NCBI GenBank assembly: GCA_013396655.1
Contig: WBMV01001117.1
Location: forward strand, 744,001-808,000
DNA length: 64,000 bases
Direction: 5' to 3'
Source: Campylorhamphus procurvoides
Lineage: Eukaryota; Chordata; Aves; Passeriformes; Dendrocolaptidae
Shown here: in pieces, positions 12,550 through 23,354 of the stretch
How the letters are laid out: every line of letters starts with the position of its first letter
How positions within the stretch are numbered: the first letter of the stretch is position 1
The notes under the pieces: generated by a model
What the model was told of the DNA's origin: nothing
Databases searched by the model: none
The model's input: only the letters and a program-made list of their open reading frames with translations
Made by a program: the position numbers and the translations under genes

Positions 12550-14080
12550 AGATAGCTGAAAACTATTTCAAAAAAGGTGCAGGGACTGGATAGCAAAGGA
12601 GACAGCTGGAAAACAAACTATGCAGAAGACTGTTTAAATACTACTCTGTATAGCAAGTCATTCAATACATCATGACGATCAGGTGGCACTAATACCCAGA
12701 GGTGACATTTACTGCTTTCAGTGGGCTGGGAAGTTGCTGGCAGATATGATTTTTTTTTTTAAATAAGAGGAAAAAATTGGGGGGAAAATGCAGTATATGA
12801 TTATATAAACACTTAGAACTGGAAACATAAATCTTAGAAACAGAGGAACATAAATTTCTAAACCAGAAATTATGAACGCTCTAGGATTATTCAGATCATT
12901 TTCATGGGTATTAAACCTGCTTCTTTATTCTCTGAGATAATTCCATAAGACTATTAGGGTGGTAGTCACACATGACACCACATCTGCCTTTACCCTAAGC
13001 AACTCGATTGTTTGTTTTTCAACTATAAAAGTGGTAAAGAAACTGTACAAGTATTCCTTAATGTAATTTACTATCCTACCACCATCTGCTACATTTGGCA
13101 CTGAATGTGTAGCTGAAAACCCTTTTATAAGTGTGCCCTGAACCAGGAAGCTGCTTCAGACCAGAACCAATTAGTATTCCCAGCCTCTCTCAAAGCACAC
13201 AGAAGCAGAGGAGCACACGCTGACGATGCTTGCATTTTACAGGTGTTTATGTTTTGTGAGCATAAATATGTTGAGGAATCTAAGCTATAGCACCTATGTC
13301 TGCCCCTGCACATCACTGACACCGGCAATGAGAGGGCAGTGAAGAAAGACATGCAAGGAATGCACAGCTTCTTGTTCATGACCAGTTGGTGCAGACAGAG
13401 TGATAGCCCTATGGCAATACCTATCCCTGTGTCGTGCACATATGTTGCCCATTGCTGCCACTGAACGTGAGCCAGACCTCGGGTGAGCACTAAAGAGTTG
13501 CTTTAGGATTCAAGGCTGGATCTCCAGCTGCTGCAAAACAGTGTGGTTCTTGTTTTTCCTATGGCTCTGCAACCTCCACCTCAGTGATGGCAATCTTTCC
13601 AAATACTGCTCTGCTCTGCAGAGCACTCAGCAGCCATGCCCAGATGATGGCACCCGGGATTTTACAAAATCCACGAATCATGCTTTGGGCAAGTGCATCT
13701 AATGAAACCTAAAATGAAAGAAATGTGGATAGGCAGCCACAAGCTCACTCCAGCTCCAGTAGTCTTCTAAGTGGTTTGTGAGGGGAGTTTGGCTTTGGTG
13801 TGAAACTTGGACAAAGAATAAAATCTCCTGCTTTCTTGGAGACTTGTTGGGAAACCTATTCTGAGGCTGTTGGATGAAAGCAGAAATGTACAGCATTCAT
13901 GATCTGATTCTAAGAAATCTTCTGCTGTAAGTCATGCTCCAAAATGTAACTCATGCTTCAAAGTCTTTTGGATGAGACCAATGGCTGACTGAACATGTTC
14001 AGGAGGTCATTGATAACATGGAGATTAAGACAATCAGCAGCACCATTTTTTTATTCTTTTTTAATCTTCCTTGAGACATG
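12550..14080. other. Unique noncoding DNA, nothing recognised
   Basis: A 121-codon minus-strand frame (13125-13490) is the longest here. It shows no recognisable domain and is best treated as chance. No RNA genes or transposon ends were seen. Confidence 0.45.
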
Positions 14081-14082
14081 TT

Positions 14083-14127
14083 TAGGGTTGGTGTTTTGTT
14101 TTTGTTTGTTTGTTTGTTTGTTTTTTC
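14083..14127 (+). repeat. (GTTT)n microsatellite in a T/G tract
   Basis: About five tandem GTTT units lie at 14104-14123, preceded by 'gggttggtgttttg' and followed by a run of T. This is a short simple-sequence repeat with the same T/G bias as the larger tract at 8.9-9.1 kb. Confidence 0.9.
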
Positions 14128-14559
14128 AGTTTTGCCATACACTGGCTTATCACCAGTGAAAAAGCTTTAGAGTTCTGCCAATTTATTTGTTAAATCTGGG
14201 AACTACACCGCCTTGTGAGAGGTGAATATCTGGTATTGGGACGAGAAGAAAGGAACCAAAGAGAATATTATTGTTGGAAAGAAAAAAGAATGTGCAGATC
14301 TCCTGTTCAACAACCAGCATCAGAGCAGAAAGCCAGGATCTTTTCCATCTGCTGATGCTAAAGGAATAGAAATATGAAAAGCAACAGCAATCAAATCTGA
14401 AAACACCAGAGTCCAAAAAAGTCTTAACAAAGAAAAGCTGTATTTACATGCTTAGGAAGAGACATTGACAACAATAGCCCAAGTAATTAAATATAGAATT
14501 GTCACAGTGAAGTGGATAGTGCACAGTGGGCTTTTTGGGAGGGAAGAGGGAGATCAGAT

Positions 14560-15395
14560 GTATGAGATATTACAATCTAGACAAAAATCACGACAAAGCT
14601 GATACACAAATGCTTGAAAAATCTTATGCAAAGAATCGTTATCAATACTTTGTTGTCATATGGAAAGGTCACATCATGTAAGCCCCACAGAAGCCTGTCC
14701 TCTGTCAATTTTTATTCAATATTTTTTTAATTGTTTGGATCATGGGATTGAGAGTACACATAAAACAAGTTGTGGATGACACCTTACTAAAAATCTCATG
14801 AGAATTTTTGAAGACAAGATTAGAACTCAAAATGATCACAGTAAAATGGATAAATGACCTGAAATCAATAAGATTAAATTCAATACCCATGTGGTATTTA
14901 GGAAGGAAAATTAGGAGACTGAGAATGTCTCTCTAGGGCATGGTATAGCAGTAAAGAATCTGAAGGATTTAGGGGATCCCAAAATTGAAAATTAGCAGCA
15001 AACTGGAGATCCTGGAAGAACGGTGGATGGTTTTTTTTCCTGAGCACTGGTGGAATCTCACTAGCTCAGTCTGGGTTCTGCATGTAAGCAGCACCACAAA
15101 TCAAAACCAAAAATGACACACAGATAAAAAGCGCATCATCCCTATAGAAAAATAATCAGATCGTGGGCAGTTTTATCCAAGAAAAGAGAAATATAAGCCT
15201 TATAGGGATGTAATGGAAACAGAAGGTGTGTAACATCATCATAAGATAAAAGGTTATTCTGAAAGGGGTTGTCTCCCATATTGACAAGAGACTGAACAAA
15301 GAATGCAAGAATGGAGACTTAGGTGAGATATAAGGATAGAACAGTTAAGAGAAGAAGTCCTCAAGAGAGCTAATTGTTAAAGGAAAGGAAAAGTT
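14560..15395 (+). mobile_element. Ancient CR1-like LINE fragment (reverse-transcriptase region of ORF2)
   Basis: This is a decayed, colinear copy of the ORF2 reverse-transcriptase to C-terminal region of a CR1/L3-type LINE. At 14655-14740 the reading 'ccccacagaagcctgtcc' followed by 'ttattcaatatttttt' corresponds to the PQGSVL...LFNIF block of the reverse transcriptase. Further along come 'gtggatgacacc' (the conserved DD-containing block), 'attagaactcaaaatgatc', 'attaaattcaat', 'tttaggaaggaaaa', 'gaaggatttagggga', 'tgagcactggtggaatctc' and 'ataaaaggttattctg'. They appear in the order and spacing I remember for this LINE. The frame is broken by many stops and shifts. Both ends are missing, including the 3' octamer tail, so this is an internal fragment. 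It is much older than the CR1 at 63.2 kb. Confidence 0.7.
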
Positions 15396-15399
15396 GTTT

Positions 15400-16590
15400 G
15401 AACTGCGAGGGAAGAGAGTTACCTGTAATTATTTTTGCTTCAATCTATTCCAGGATTTCACTGTTGACTCTGGTCCTGCCAGTCTGAGACCAGCATTTCA
15501 ATGCAATTCTAGTGTTTTTTGTTTCACATTGATGGAGTATAGGATATGTGTGGGCCCATGTTTGTGCTATATACTGACCACCTCTGACTGCAGGTGTACA
15601 AGAAAGTGCCCTTGTGTTTTGCTCAACAACTCACAAAGGCAAGACAGAGGTTTCTGTAGGTTCTGGTTACCAGGAAACACTATTGTCAGTATGGATTCGC
15701 TGTCCATTGCACTTCACCATCTTTGCTGAACTGACACAGAAAGCTCTCTTAGTTCTTTGGGATTAATGAGACCCAGACATTTTATCTGACCTCATTATCC
15801 TCCTATTCTCCATTTAGCAGCCTCCTTTGGTCATTCTTTTATTTGCCTGCATCACATCTACTGTAATAAATGAGGTGCCTTGAATAGGCAACCATCAATT
15901 CAGGCACAACTGGCTTTTCCAATATGCAAGAGTTTTGTATGTTTACGGGGTGTGGATAAACATTGATAGCCATCCCATTGTTCTGTTGTTTGGAGGTAGC
16001 ATTCATCATTGAGATTTATTATCTCATGAATTAAAGAAATGAATGTGGTTTTTCAAATATGTTTATATGTTAAGAGCATCAGAGTTTTACCTGTAGTCAC
16101 TTGTGTTGAAAAGCTTCCTGCTTTTATTTGTCCTGCCAGAGTCAGGAATCACATTCTAAGACTTATACCTATAGTTCACCTGAATGTCAAAGAGATTTCG
16201 AAGGATATGGAGCCCAAATTTGTATAAATTGTTCTGTATGTTAACATTGTTTCATCAAGATTTGCATCTTATCTTTAATATTTTTTGTGCAACCCTTTAA
16301 ACTTAGGCTTAGTCTTCAAGAACACTAGCAACTGAGACATTAATGCCTATTTTCATTCAGGCAGTAGCACCAAAAGTAATGAAGACATTTACAGCAGAGG
16401 TCAAGAGTAATGAGAAGGGTCAGAAGGATAGGAACATAATATGATTACCTTCAGCACATTTGCCCAAACCCACAAAGTCCTGAATTCCTCCTTCAATACA
16501 CTGTATAAACTTGGCTCCCACCTTAGTTCAGCAGGAGCACAGGGCACCACCCTTTTGCTTGGACTTTTACCTAAATTATCTAATCATGCA
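15400..16590. other. Unique noncoding DNA, nothing recognised
   Basis: A 111-codon plus-strand frame (15394-15729) has no recognisable domain. Nothing else could be supported. Confidence 0.45.
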
Positions 16591-16598
16591 CATCATCA

Positions 16599-17246
16599 TT
16601 GCCTAATTACAACAGCTCTCTCTCTGAATTTCAAAACCCTCTTATCAAAAGGGCAAAATTACTTTCCTGTAACAGGACTATGATGAGAAAAATGCTAGCA
16701 CTATTTGTCATATTTACAATCTATCCACTTCTTTTCCCTCAGTGCAAGCATCATAGAGGAATAATACAAATGTACACATGCAGAGAACAGAATTATCATT
16801 TCAATATTCAGCCTAGCTGTATTTCTTTAATTTTTCAGAGAAAAGAAAAATGGCACTGCTTTAGAGGTCAGTACAAACAAAAAAAAAATAAAGATTGCAA
16901 AGACTTATTGCTATTAACTTATGACAGCAAACTTTATTATAAAAACACTGTTATTCCTTCAAAGGAGAGAGAAAAAGAAGATTGTTCTCCCCTGAAGAAA
17001 AGTAAGATGTTTTGGAAAAAGAAAGATATTTTGCAAAAGATAAGTTTCAGAGACTGTCACTTTCAAAAGGGTCAGATTTTGGCTAACTTTTATCTCAGTG
17101 ACACTGGTGGCAAGGCTTCTTTGATTTTGACAGTACTCAAAATAGGCCAAAGGCAAGGGTTTTGCAAAACCCAAAGGATTGTTTTGTTTGCTAACTTTCA
17201 GATGTATGGAAACATTGCTGAAGGCAACTCACTTCAAGGCAGATGA
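16599..17246 (+). other. Longest open frame in the window (215 codons), function unknown
   Basis: The frame begins at an ATG and would encode a Lys-rich, basic protein. Residues about 30-48 form a hydrophobic stretch that could be a membrane segment or signal anchor, and a Lys/Glu-rich middle follows. I recognise no domain. A run this long is uncommon by chance at this base composition, but it is not impossible in 64 kb read in six frames, and the purine-rich stretches at 16860-17045 reduce stop codons. A donor-like GTCAGT lies inside it near 16869. Near its end (about 17080-17125) the DNA resembles an old interspersed repeat motif. I judge a real gene unlikely. Confidence 0.15.
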
Positions 17247-17249
17247 AAC

Positions 17250-20200
17250 ACCCCTTTGCCAGTGATGTTGAGCAATACTTACAAAGCTGGGCAATTTTCA
17301 GTAGAGGTACCTACATACAAGATACAAGAGCTGATCGGGTCACTGTGGGTTCAAAAGATGGGCTATTGAAGGCTACAGAGGATGAGGAGTATGTAGTCAA
17401 AGTACACTTTAATCCCTCTTCAAAGAGGGAGAAAATTTTGTCTCTTGTCTGAATAAAGACTGTCTTAGAAGTGAGATGCATTCAGTTGAAATGCAGGGTC
17501 CAGGCTCTACAGAAGGGTCTGATCCTTATGCAGGAGCCATGTTTGAAGCATGTGAGGAATCTCACCCAAGTATCTGGAATAACACTCTTGCTTAAAATTA
17601 GACCTCTTCGAAACCTCCTGGAGAAGGAAAATTTTAACACTGAAGCCGAAAAAGCTGAGTAGCATCCTGAGACCTCCACTCTCCTTGGCCTCACCAGAGC
17701 TCACCAGACACTTTTTTAAGGTCTCAGAAGCACTCATTTGTGGCTGAATTCTGGGTTCCTGTGAGTGTTCTGCTGGTCCCTTCAGACACTTGGGCTGAGC
17801 TTGGTGCAGGACCCAGTTACCCAGTTTGTGCTTATCATAATTCATACGAAAGACATCATCCCTTTTCTTGTTCTCTAAGGCATATGATCTTGCTGACACT
17901 TTATTTTGAAATGTGATTCTCCAAACTGCCTTTTCTTCTGTTGCATGATTGCTTACTACACACCAATTACCATCAAATACGCAGTCCCCTTACTATATTT
18001 CCACAGTTGCAAGATACTGAACAATTTAAGTCACTGTGCTTCACTTACTTCAGAATTATTTTATGATCCAATTCAATGTTTTAATGATATTATGAAGTCT
18101 CTGTGGCGATCCAAATGGCTAGTCACAGCATAGATTAAACAAGGCCATGCTCAGTGTGTAAAGAAAATAATCATTTAAGAAATGAGTTAAAACACAAAGT
18201 GATGCACACTGGAACTTTAAGTGAACGGATGGAGTTACCATGCTGTTTTCAGTAGGACTGTGCTGTTTACATCTGCTGAGAAATTTCACCAAAGCAACTT
18301 AATAAATGTAATCAATGCCAATGTATGTGAATGAAGGGAGGGACAACTTACTCTTTTCACAGCTGCTTAGTCCATTCACGGTCCGTTGTGATAAGGATTA
18401 TCTTAGAAATTTCCAAACTTTGGAGAGAAATGTTGGATTTGCATTGGGTGTAAATCAGCACAGCTGTACTAAAGTGGACAGAGCTGCACCAGCTGAGAAC
18501 CTGGCCAGCTGCGTTAAGTAAGTCTGATAGTTTTAAGATTCTTTGTCTTGAAGTGAGGTTCATGGACACTTTGTGATATAAAGTATAATTTGAAGTTTGC
18601 TCAGCTGCACACTATGAATCTCACGCAATGACAGAGCTATCAGCTATACTATTGTCTTTTACTGCATACATCAGGCAAGGGATTACTGTAACTAATTTGT
18701 TTTGGAAGGCTGGCAACCCTAATGGGGCATGCCTGATAGTGTTCAAAGGTTCTGATTAGGCACAGTCCACAGAGATGTTCTTTCAACTTGAATCTCCAAA
18801 GAAAGAGACTTAATTTTTAACAAATCACTTTCCTCACAGCTTCATCAATTTGGTCTCTTTGAAACTCTGTGGTAAGATGTATCAAAGGAACAGATTGTTT
18901 GCCCAAAGCTTATTGAAAAATGCTTTTTGCCTGAACTGAGTATACCTAATCTATTTTTACAACCCATTTAGAAATGATTCTGTAAGGACTATTATTGCTA
19001 TAATGGTTTGTGAAGCTGAAGCCCTAAAAAACCAGCAAGGTGCCTCTGTGCAGCTGAGATGATACGCGCACGTCCTGGCCAGCTCTTCCAGAAGGACTAA
19101 GTGGGAGGAGGGCTCTGGATCAAAATGTTGCACTGGAGAGGTGAGCCCAGACTGCTCCCTGCTGGCTAGGAGAAAGTGGTGGAGAGCCTGCAGGAGATGA
19201 TCCACTTTTCAGTGATGCCATTGACTTTCTGTCAGCTATATAGTCACCTCTCCCCCAACCCCCATAATAATCCAGAAATTCACAGCTATTCAGTGCTTCA
19301 CCTGAACACTGAGATGGCCTCTTGTCTGGCTTCACAGCATGGACAAAGCGTTAGAGGACATTACCTGTACCAGATCGAAATAAGGTGGACCTTTTTGCTG
19401 TTAAATCTGTCATTAATCTCCCCAATACTTCCCACTCCCAGGGAGCCAAATCAGGAGAAACCACAGTTAGAAATAGCTTTAAAATTATATTATCACATTG
19501 ATTTATGAAAGAGAGAGCTCCTTTAGCAAGAATATTGTCCTTTCAGTGTGCTCAGTATCCATGTTTAATGTTTATTCATTTGGCTACTTCACAGGGGAAT
19601 GCAAATCAGAGAAATGCAGAAGCTGTACAGGAGTGTGCAAAATAAGTGCCACAAGGCATTCAGGGTTTCATCTCTTCCTAGCCAAGCCTCTGACACAGAG
19701 GGCTTTGTGTGCTGAGGATCTTGGGAAGAAAATGTAGCATAAAGCAGGATTTTAATATCCCCTTTTCATGGAGAAGATAAAATTCATGTGATTACCTGGA
19801 ATTTGTGTTTGAACCACTGCTTTATGTATGTTTGTTTATGAGAAAATATAACAAAATAAGTTATTTATAGTCACTTTGAGGGGCTTCTGTAAAGCAATAC
19901 TCCTGACCTTTCTGTTGCATGTTTTTGAGACATTGACACTTGTAAGGAAAGTCCCTGAACCTTGGACCTTAAGTTAAAGCTCTAGTCTCTCGTTAGAGGT
20001 GTCTTAAACTTTCCTTAGTAAACACTGATTCAGGAAAGACACACTACATGTATAATAATAACCTATGAAGTCAAACCTGGCCAGTGGAAGGACCTGGGGT
20101 ACCAAAGCACAAATATTGACTCTGGCTTTATTCCGTATTGTCATTGCTCATGTGAAATAAGAGGGTAGAGAATGTGTTAATTAAACTTGCAATTTGACAC

Positions 20201-21110
20201 TTCTCTAGTAGGTGTCAGAAATACCAAAGAGGACTAAAATACAAGTGCTTGAAGAGGCTGGAGAACATGAAACAGGATTTAGCTTAGAAAAACCATGTGC
20301 AAATGGCTGAAAGAAAAAGTAATAAAATCTAAAAGGAATTATGCCAAAATAGGCCTATTATTATGGTGTTAGAGAGTTCTGTGGCTCTAACCTCAGAGTA
20401 TAGCTTAGATCAAGTGGAAAATAGCCATTTGAGAGAGCTAATTGAGTTGGGCTCTACATATAAAGGGTTTCACATTCATTTCATAAATTAGAGAAGAATA
20501 CATTTCAAAATGAGCAAAAGCATATCTCAGATGCAGTCTTCCTTTTTAAAGGCAAGATGGTTTAAAAATGAGATTTATATTAGTAGAATTACTCTAAAGT
20601 ATGAGCATGGGAGGGCTCTTTTCAAATTACTGGATGGCTAAAATGCTGTCCTGCATGGCTGGTGAGTTTATCTTTATTTCTCTTTCCATCACTGAATTTT
20701 TAAGGAGAGGATACAAACACACAGCAGACTGCAGCACAGTGGACTTCATCAGCCCTTCTAGGGGGAATCTCACCCATCTTTTGAAATATGCTAACTGTGG
20801 GGCTGATAATCCCACCCCTGGAGGCTCAACCCTTCTCCTGTTGAGATGATGCAAAGGTTTTCAGTGTGAGTACTCCACTGAACCCAAGGGGAATTTTTGA
20901 AAGGCGTATACCTTTTACATACTCCTTGAGGTCTGCGTGTGTGAGAGTGTGAATAGGCTATTACAAATGTACTATGAATTTTGCTCCCTTAGATTTTTAT
21001 AAGTACCTTAGCTTCATAAGTAAAAGAGGCCTATAAGTGAGTTACCATTGTGATAAAGTAAATTCTATAAGAATCTTTTGTTAAATTGTTTAAAGCAATT
21101 ATAAATGAAG
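17250..21110. other. Unique noncoding DNA, nothing recognised
   Basis: Short frames overlap on both strands (up to 130 codons on the minus strand at 17507-17899), none with a recognisable product. No transposon ends or RNA genes were seen. Confidence 0.45.
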
Positions 21111-21113
21111 TAC

Positions 21114-21470
21114 TGTTCAGTTGAAGTGCTATTCAAACTCTTAGGCCTAAACTGTTCGTCAGGCACGGGGCTAAGTTTAGCAAGGGGGTCCACTCCTTCT
21201 GAGCTCTTGTGACTCAACAGAGGGGTCTCCTTTATTCCTTTTTATCCTTATTTTTCCTTAGTCCTTTTCCATCCCCTGCCTGCATTGGATAATTTTTGAC
21301 TGATTTTAGTTTTTAGTCCAATTTTTCTCCATGACCTTTAACCATCTAGCAAGGAGTGGAGTGAACCTTAACAATGACCCTTGCTGCACTTCCACTGTAA
21401 TATTAAACCTGGTTTTGCCAATACCTCTGCTAGTGATTCTTTGAGTGACCTAAAACACTCATTTTTGACA
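21114..21470 (+). mobile_element. Probable solo LTR, second avian endogenous retrovirus family
   Basis: The block starts near a 'tgttc' and ends in 'ttttgaca', fitting a TG...CA retroviral LTR. Inside it are 'gtcaggcacggggctaag', a pyrimidine-rich segment 'cctttttatccttattttt', and near the 3' end 'aatattaaacctggttttgc' followed by 'tgattctttgagtgacc'. That last part has the layout of an R/U5 region with a poly(A)-type signal. I associate these strings with an avian LTR family from memory. No coding region flanks it and no clear target-site duplication was found, so the ends are approximate. Confidence 0.45.
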
Positions 21471-21474
21471 AATT

Positions 21475-23100
21475 CTAAACAGGATGGAAACAACAATGTG
21501 AATTACAAAATTCCATCAATAAGGAATTGTTGCATTATGACACTGCAAAATTAGTGAAACAGCTCATAGCAACTGAAAAAGTTCTACCAAGCTTCCATAG
21601 ACGGGGAAGACTATGTTTTGGAGCAGGTAAGTCTATGGGTAACTCTTTAGAAAGCCCACAAATCTTGGCAGGGTGTTACTTCTTATTTTAAAACCAAACA
21701 AAAATAACAAGGTTGCTATCCATCTTTTAATTCAGGATTTGCTTATATTTGTGTATGAAAGACAGTCTCTGTCCCTTTCAGAATTGCTTTCCCACTGCTT
21801 TGAAGAGGCATGGAAAAATTTCAAAAAGGTTATTTACCTTGAAGAAATATTTTGCCTAAAAATAGTGAAATCCAAAGTTATATAGTTGTTTTCTGAAAAT
21901 TTCACATTCAAATGCTGAGCACTATGGCAAAGCTCAGCCAGCCTCAAGATGATCAGGATAACAGTTCTTTCATTGATCAGAAAATCTCTTTGGGTTCAGT
22001 TGCCACTCAACAAGTTTGTTTGAGTTTCACCAGGGCCCCTTTACATTATGCTGCTGGTTTAACACAATATCAAAATTAATATACATTACAGTTATGGCTC
22101 TCTGCACTCCAACAAAGGCATAAAGGCAAGTGTGCCATGATACAATGAAGTCATTCATATCTTGTAGCATGTCCAGTTCCAATCCTGCCATCTGCTATTA
22201 ACTGGAGCTATATGCACAAAAGCAAGCAATTCCTTTGCTTTCAAAGGCCTGTTCTCTTGCCCAGAAATTATGTAGAATAGTTGCCATTCAAGGACACAGA
22301 TGTCAGGCACCACCTTTTGCAAGACCTATGAATTTCTCTCAGCCACAAGTCCTGGTTGCTTTGAGAGCGGTATAGTAATTCCATACATTTTTGAAAGGTG
22401 CTACATGCAAACACTCCTCTTCAGTGAGAATACAAGTGTTGGCTGCACATGGGTCCTCTAAGTAGTTGATAGTATAAAAAGGTGTCAGAGGGTGAACATG
22501 CAGACACTGCATTAACAAGACCTTCAGAAAACAGAATTTCATTTGTTCTCCTGGTGTAATCTGCACCTGATGGGTGCTGCGCTCCACAGGGTTATCCTGT
22601 TTCCAACCTCAGGCAGACCACAGGGGCAATGTCTCATATTCCAACATTCCAGTGGAGTTAAGGATTTAGTGTTCACCAATATTTGAATATATTTACATAT
22701 ATTTGTATAGTTGGGGTTTTTTTGGTTTCTTTTGCTTTCATTTTCATGATGAATGGCTTCTGCATTAAGGACTTTCCAGTAATAAGATCTTTCCTTCTGT
22801 GAAATTACTCCAGGCAACAAAAGTCCTGTCTGAATCCATGGAGTTTTAGGAATGGTGCATGGGATTGTGGTTACTCAGCATGGAATCAACTTCTTTCTAA
22901 TTTGATTTTTTTTAAAAAAGCAAACACAAACTCTGTGTTTCCAGGACAATTCCAACCATTTTTGGCTGTTCTCTTTCTAATAATTCGACACCATTTTGCA
23001 GTGCAGACTTGGAAACCTCTCAAGTAAGGTGAACCTTTTTAATTTTGCATTCTCCATAAAACTATGAACCCATGCCCTTCAGGAGATGAAACCAAATCAA
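21475..23100. other. Unique noncoding DNA, nothing recognised
   Basis: Only short frames without recognisable products are present. A small T/G tract lies at 22710-22736. Confidence 0.45.
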
Positions 23101-23114
23101 TATGACTTCAGATT

Positions 23115-23350
23115 TGGAAGTATAGATTCAGAGAAACCATTTAGCAGCTTCATTGTTGCATTTTTACAGTAAGTTGCTCTGGGGTAATGTTTTGTCATTC
23201 GTTTTTACACTTGAGAAATTTTAATGATTATATTGCCAGGATGGGTTTACTGTAAGATGCCATTAAACTCCTACCAAGTTTCCTGTTTGAAAACTGCCTT
23301 GTTAAGTCTATTTAACTTACAGCACATTTAACTATTAACAGGACACAATC
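23115..23350. promoter_or_regulatory. Candidate conserved noncoding element
   Basis: The segment is A+T-rich, lacks simple repeats and carries clustered words such as 'ttaatgatta', 'gccattaaac' and 'ttgtcattcg'. No transposon signature fits. The call rests on texture only; conservation was not tested. Confidence 0.2.
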
Positions 23351-23354
23351 AGCA

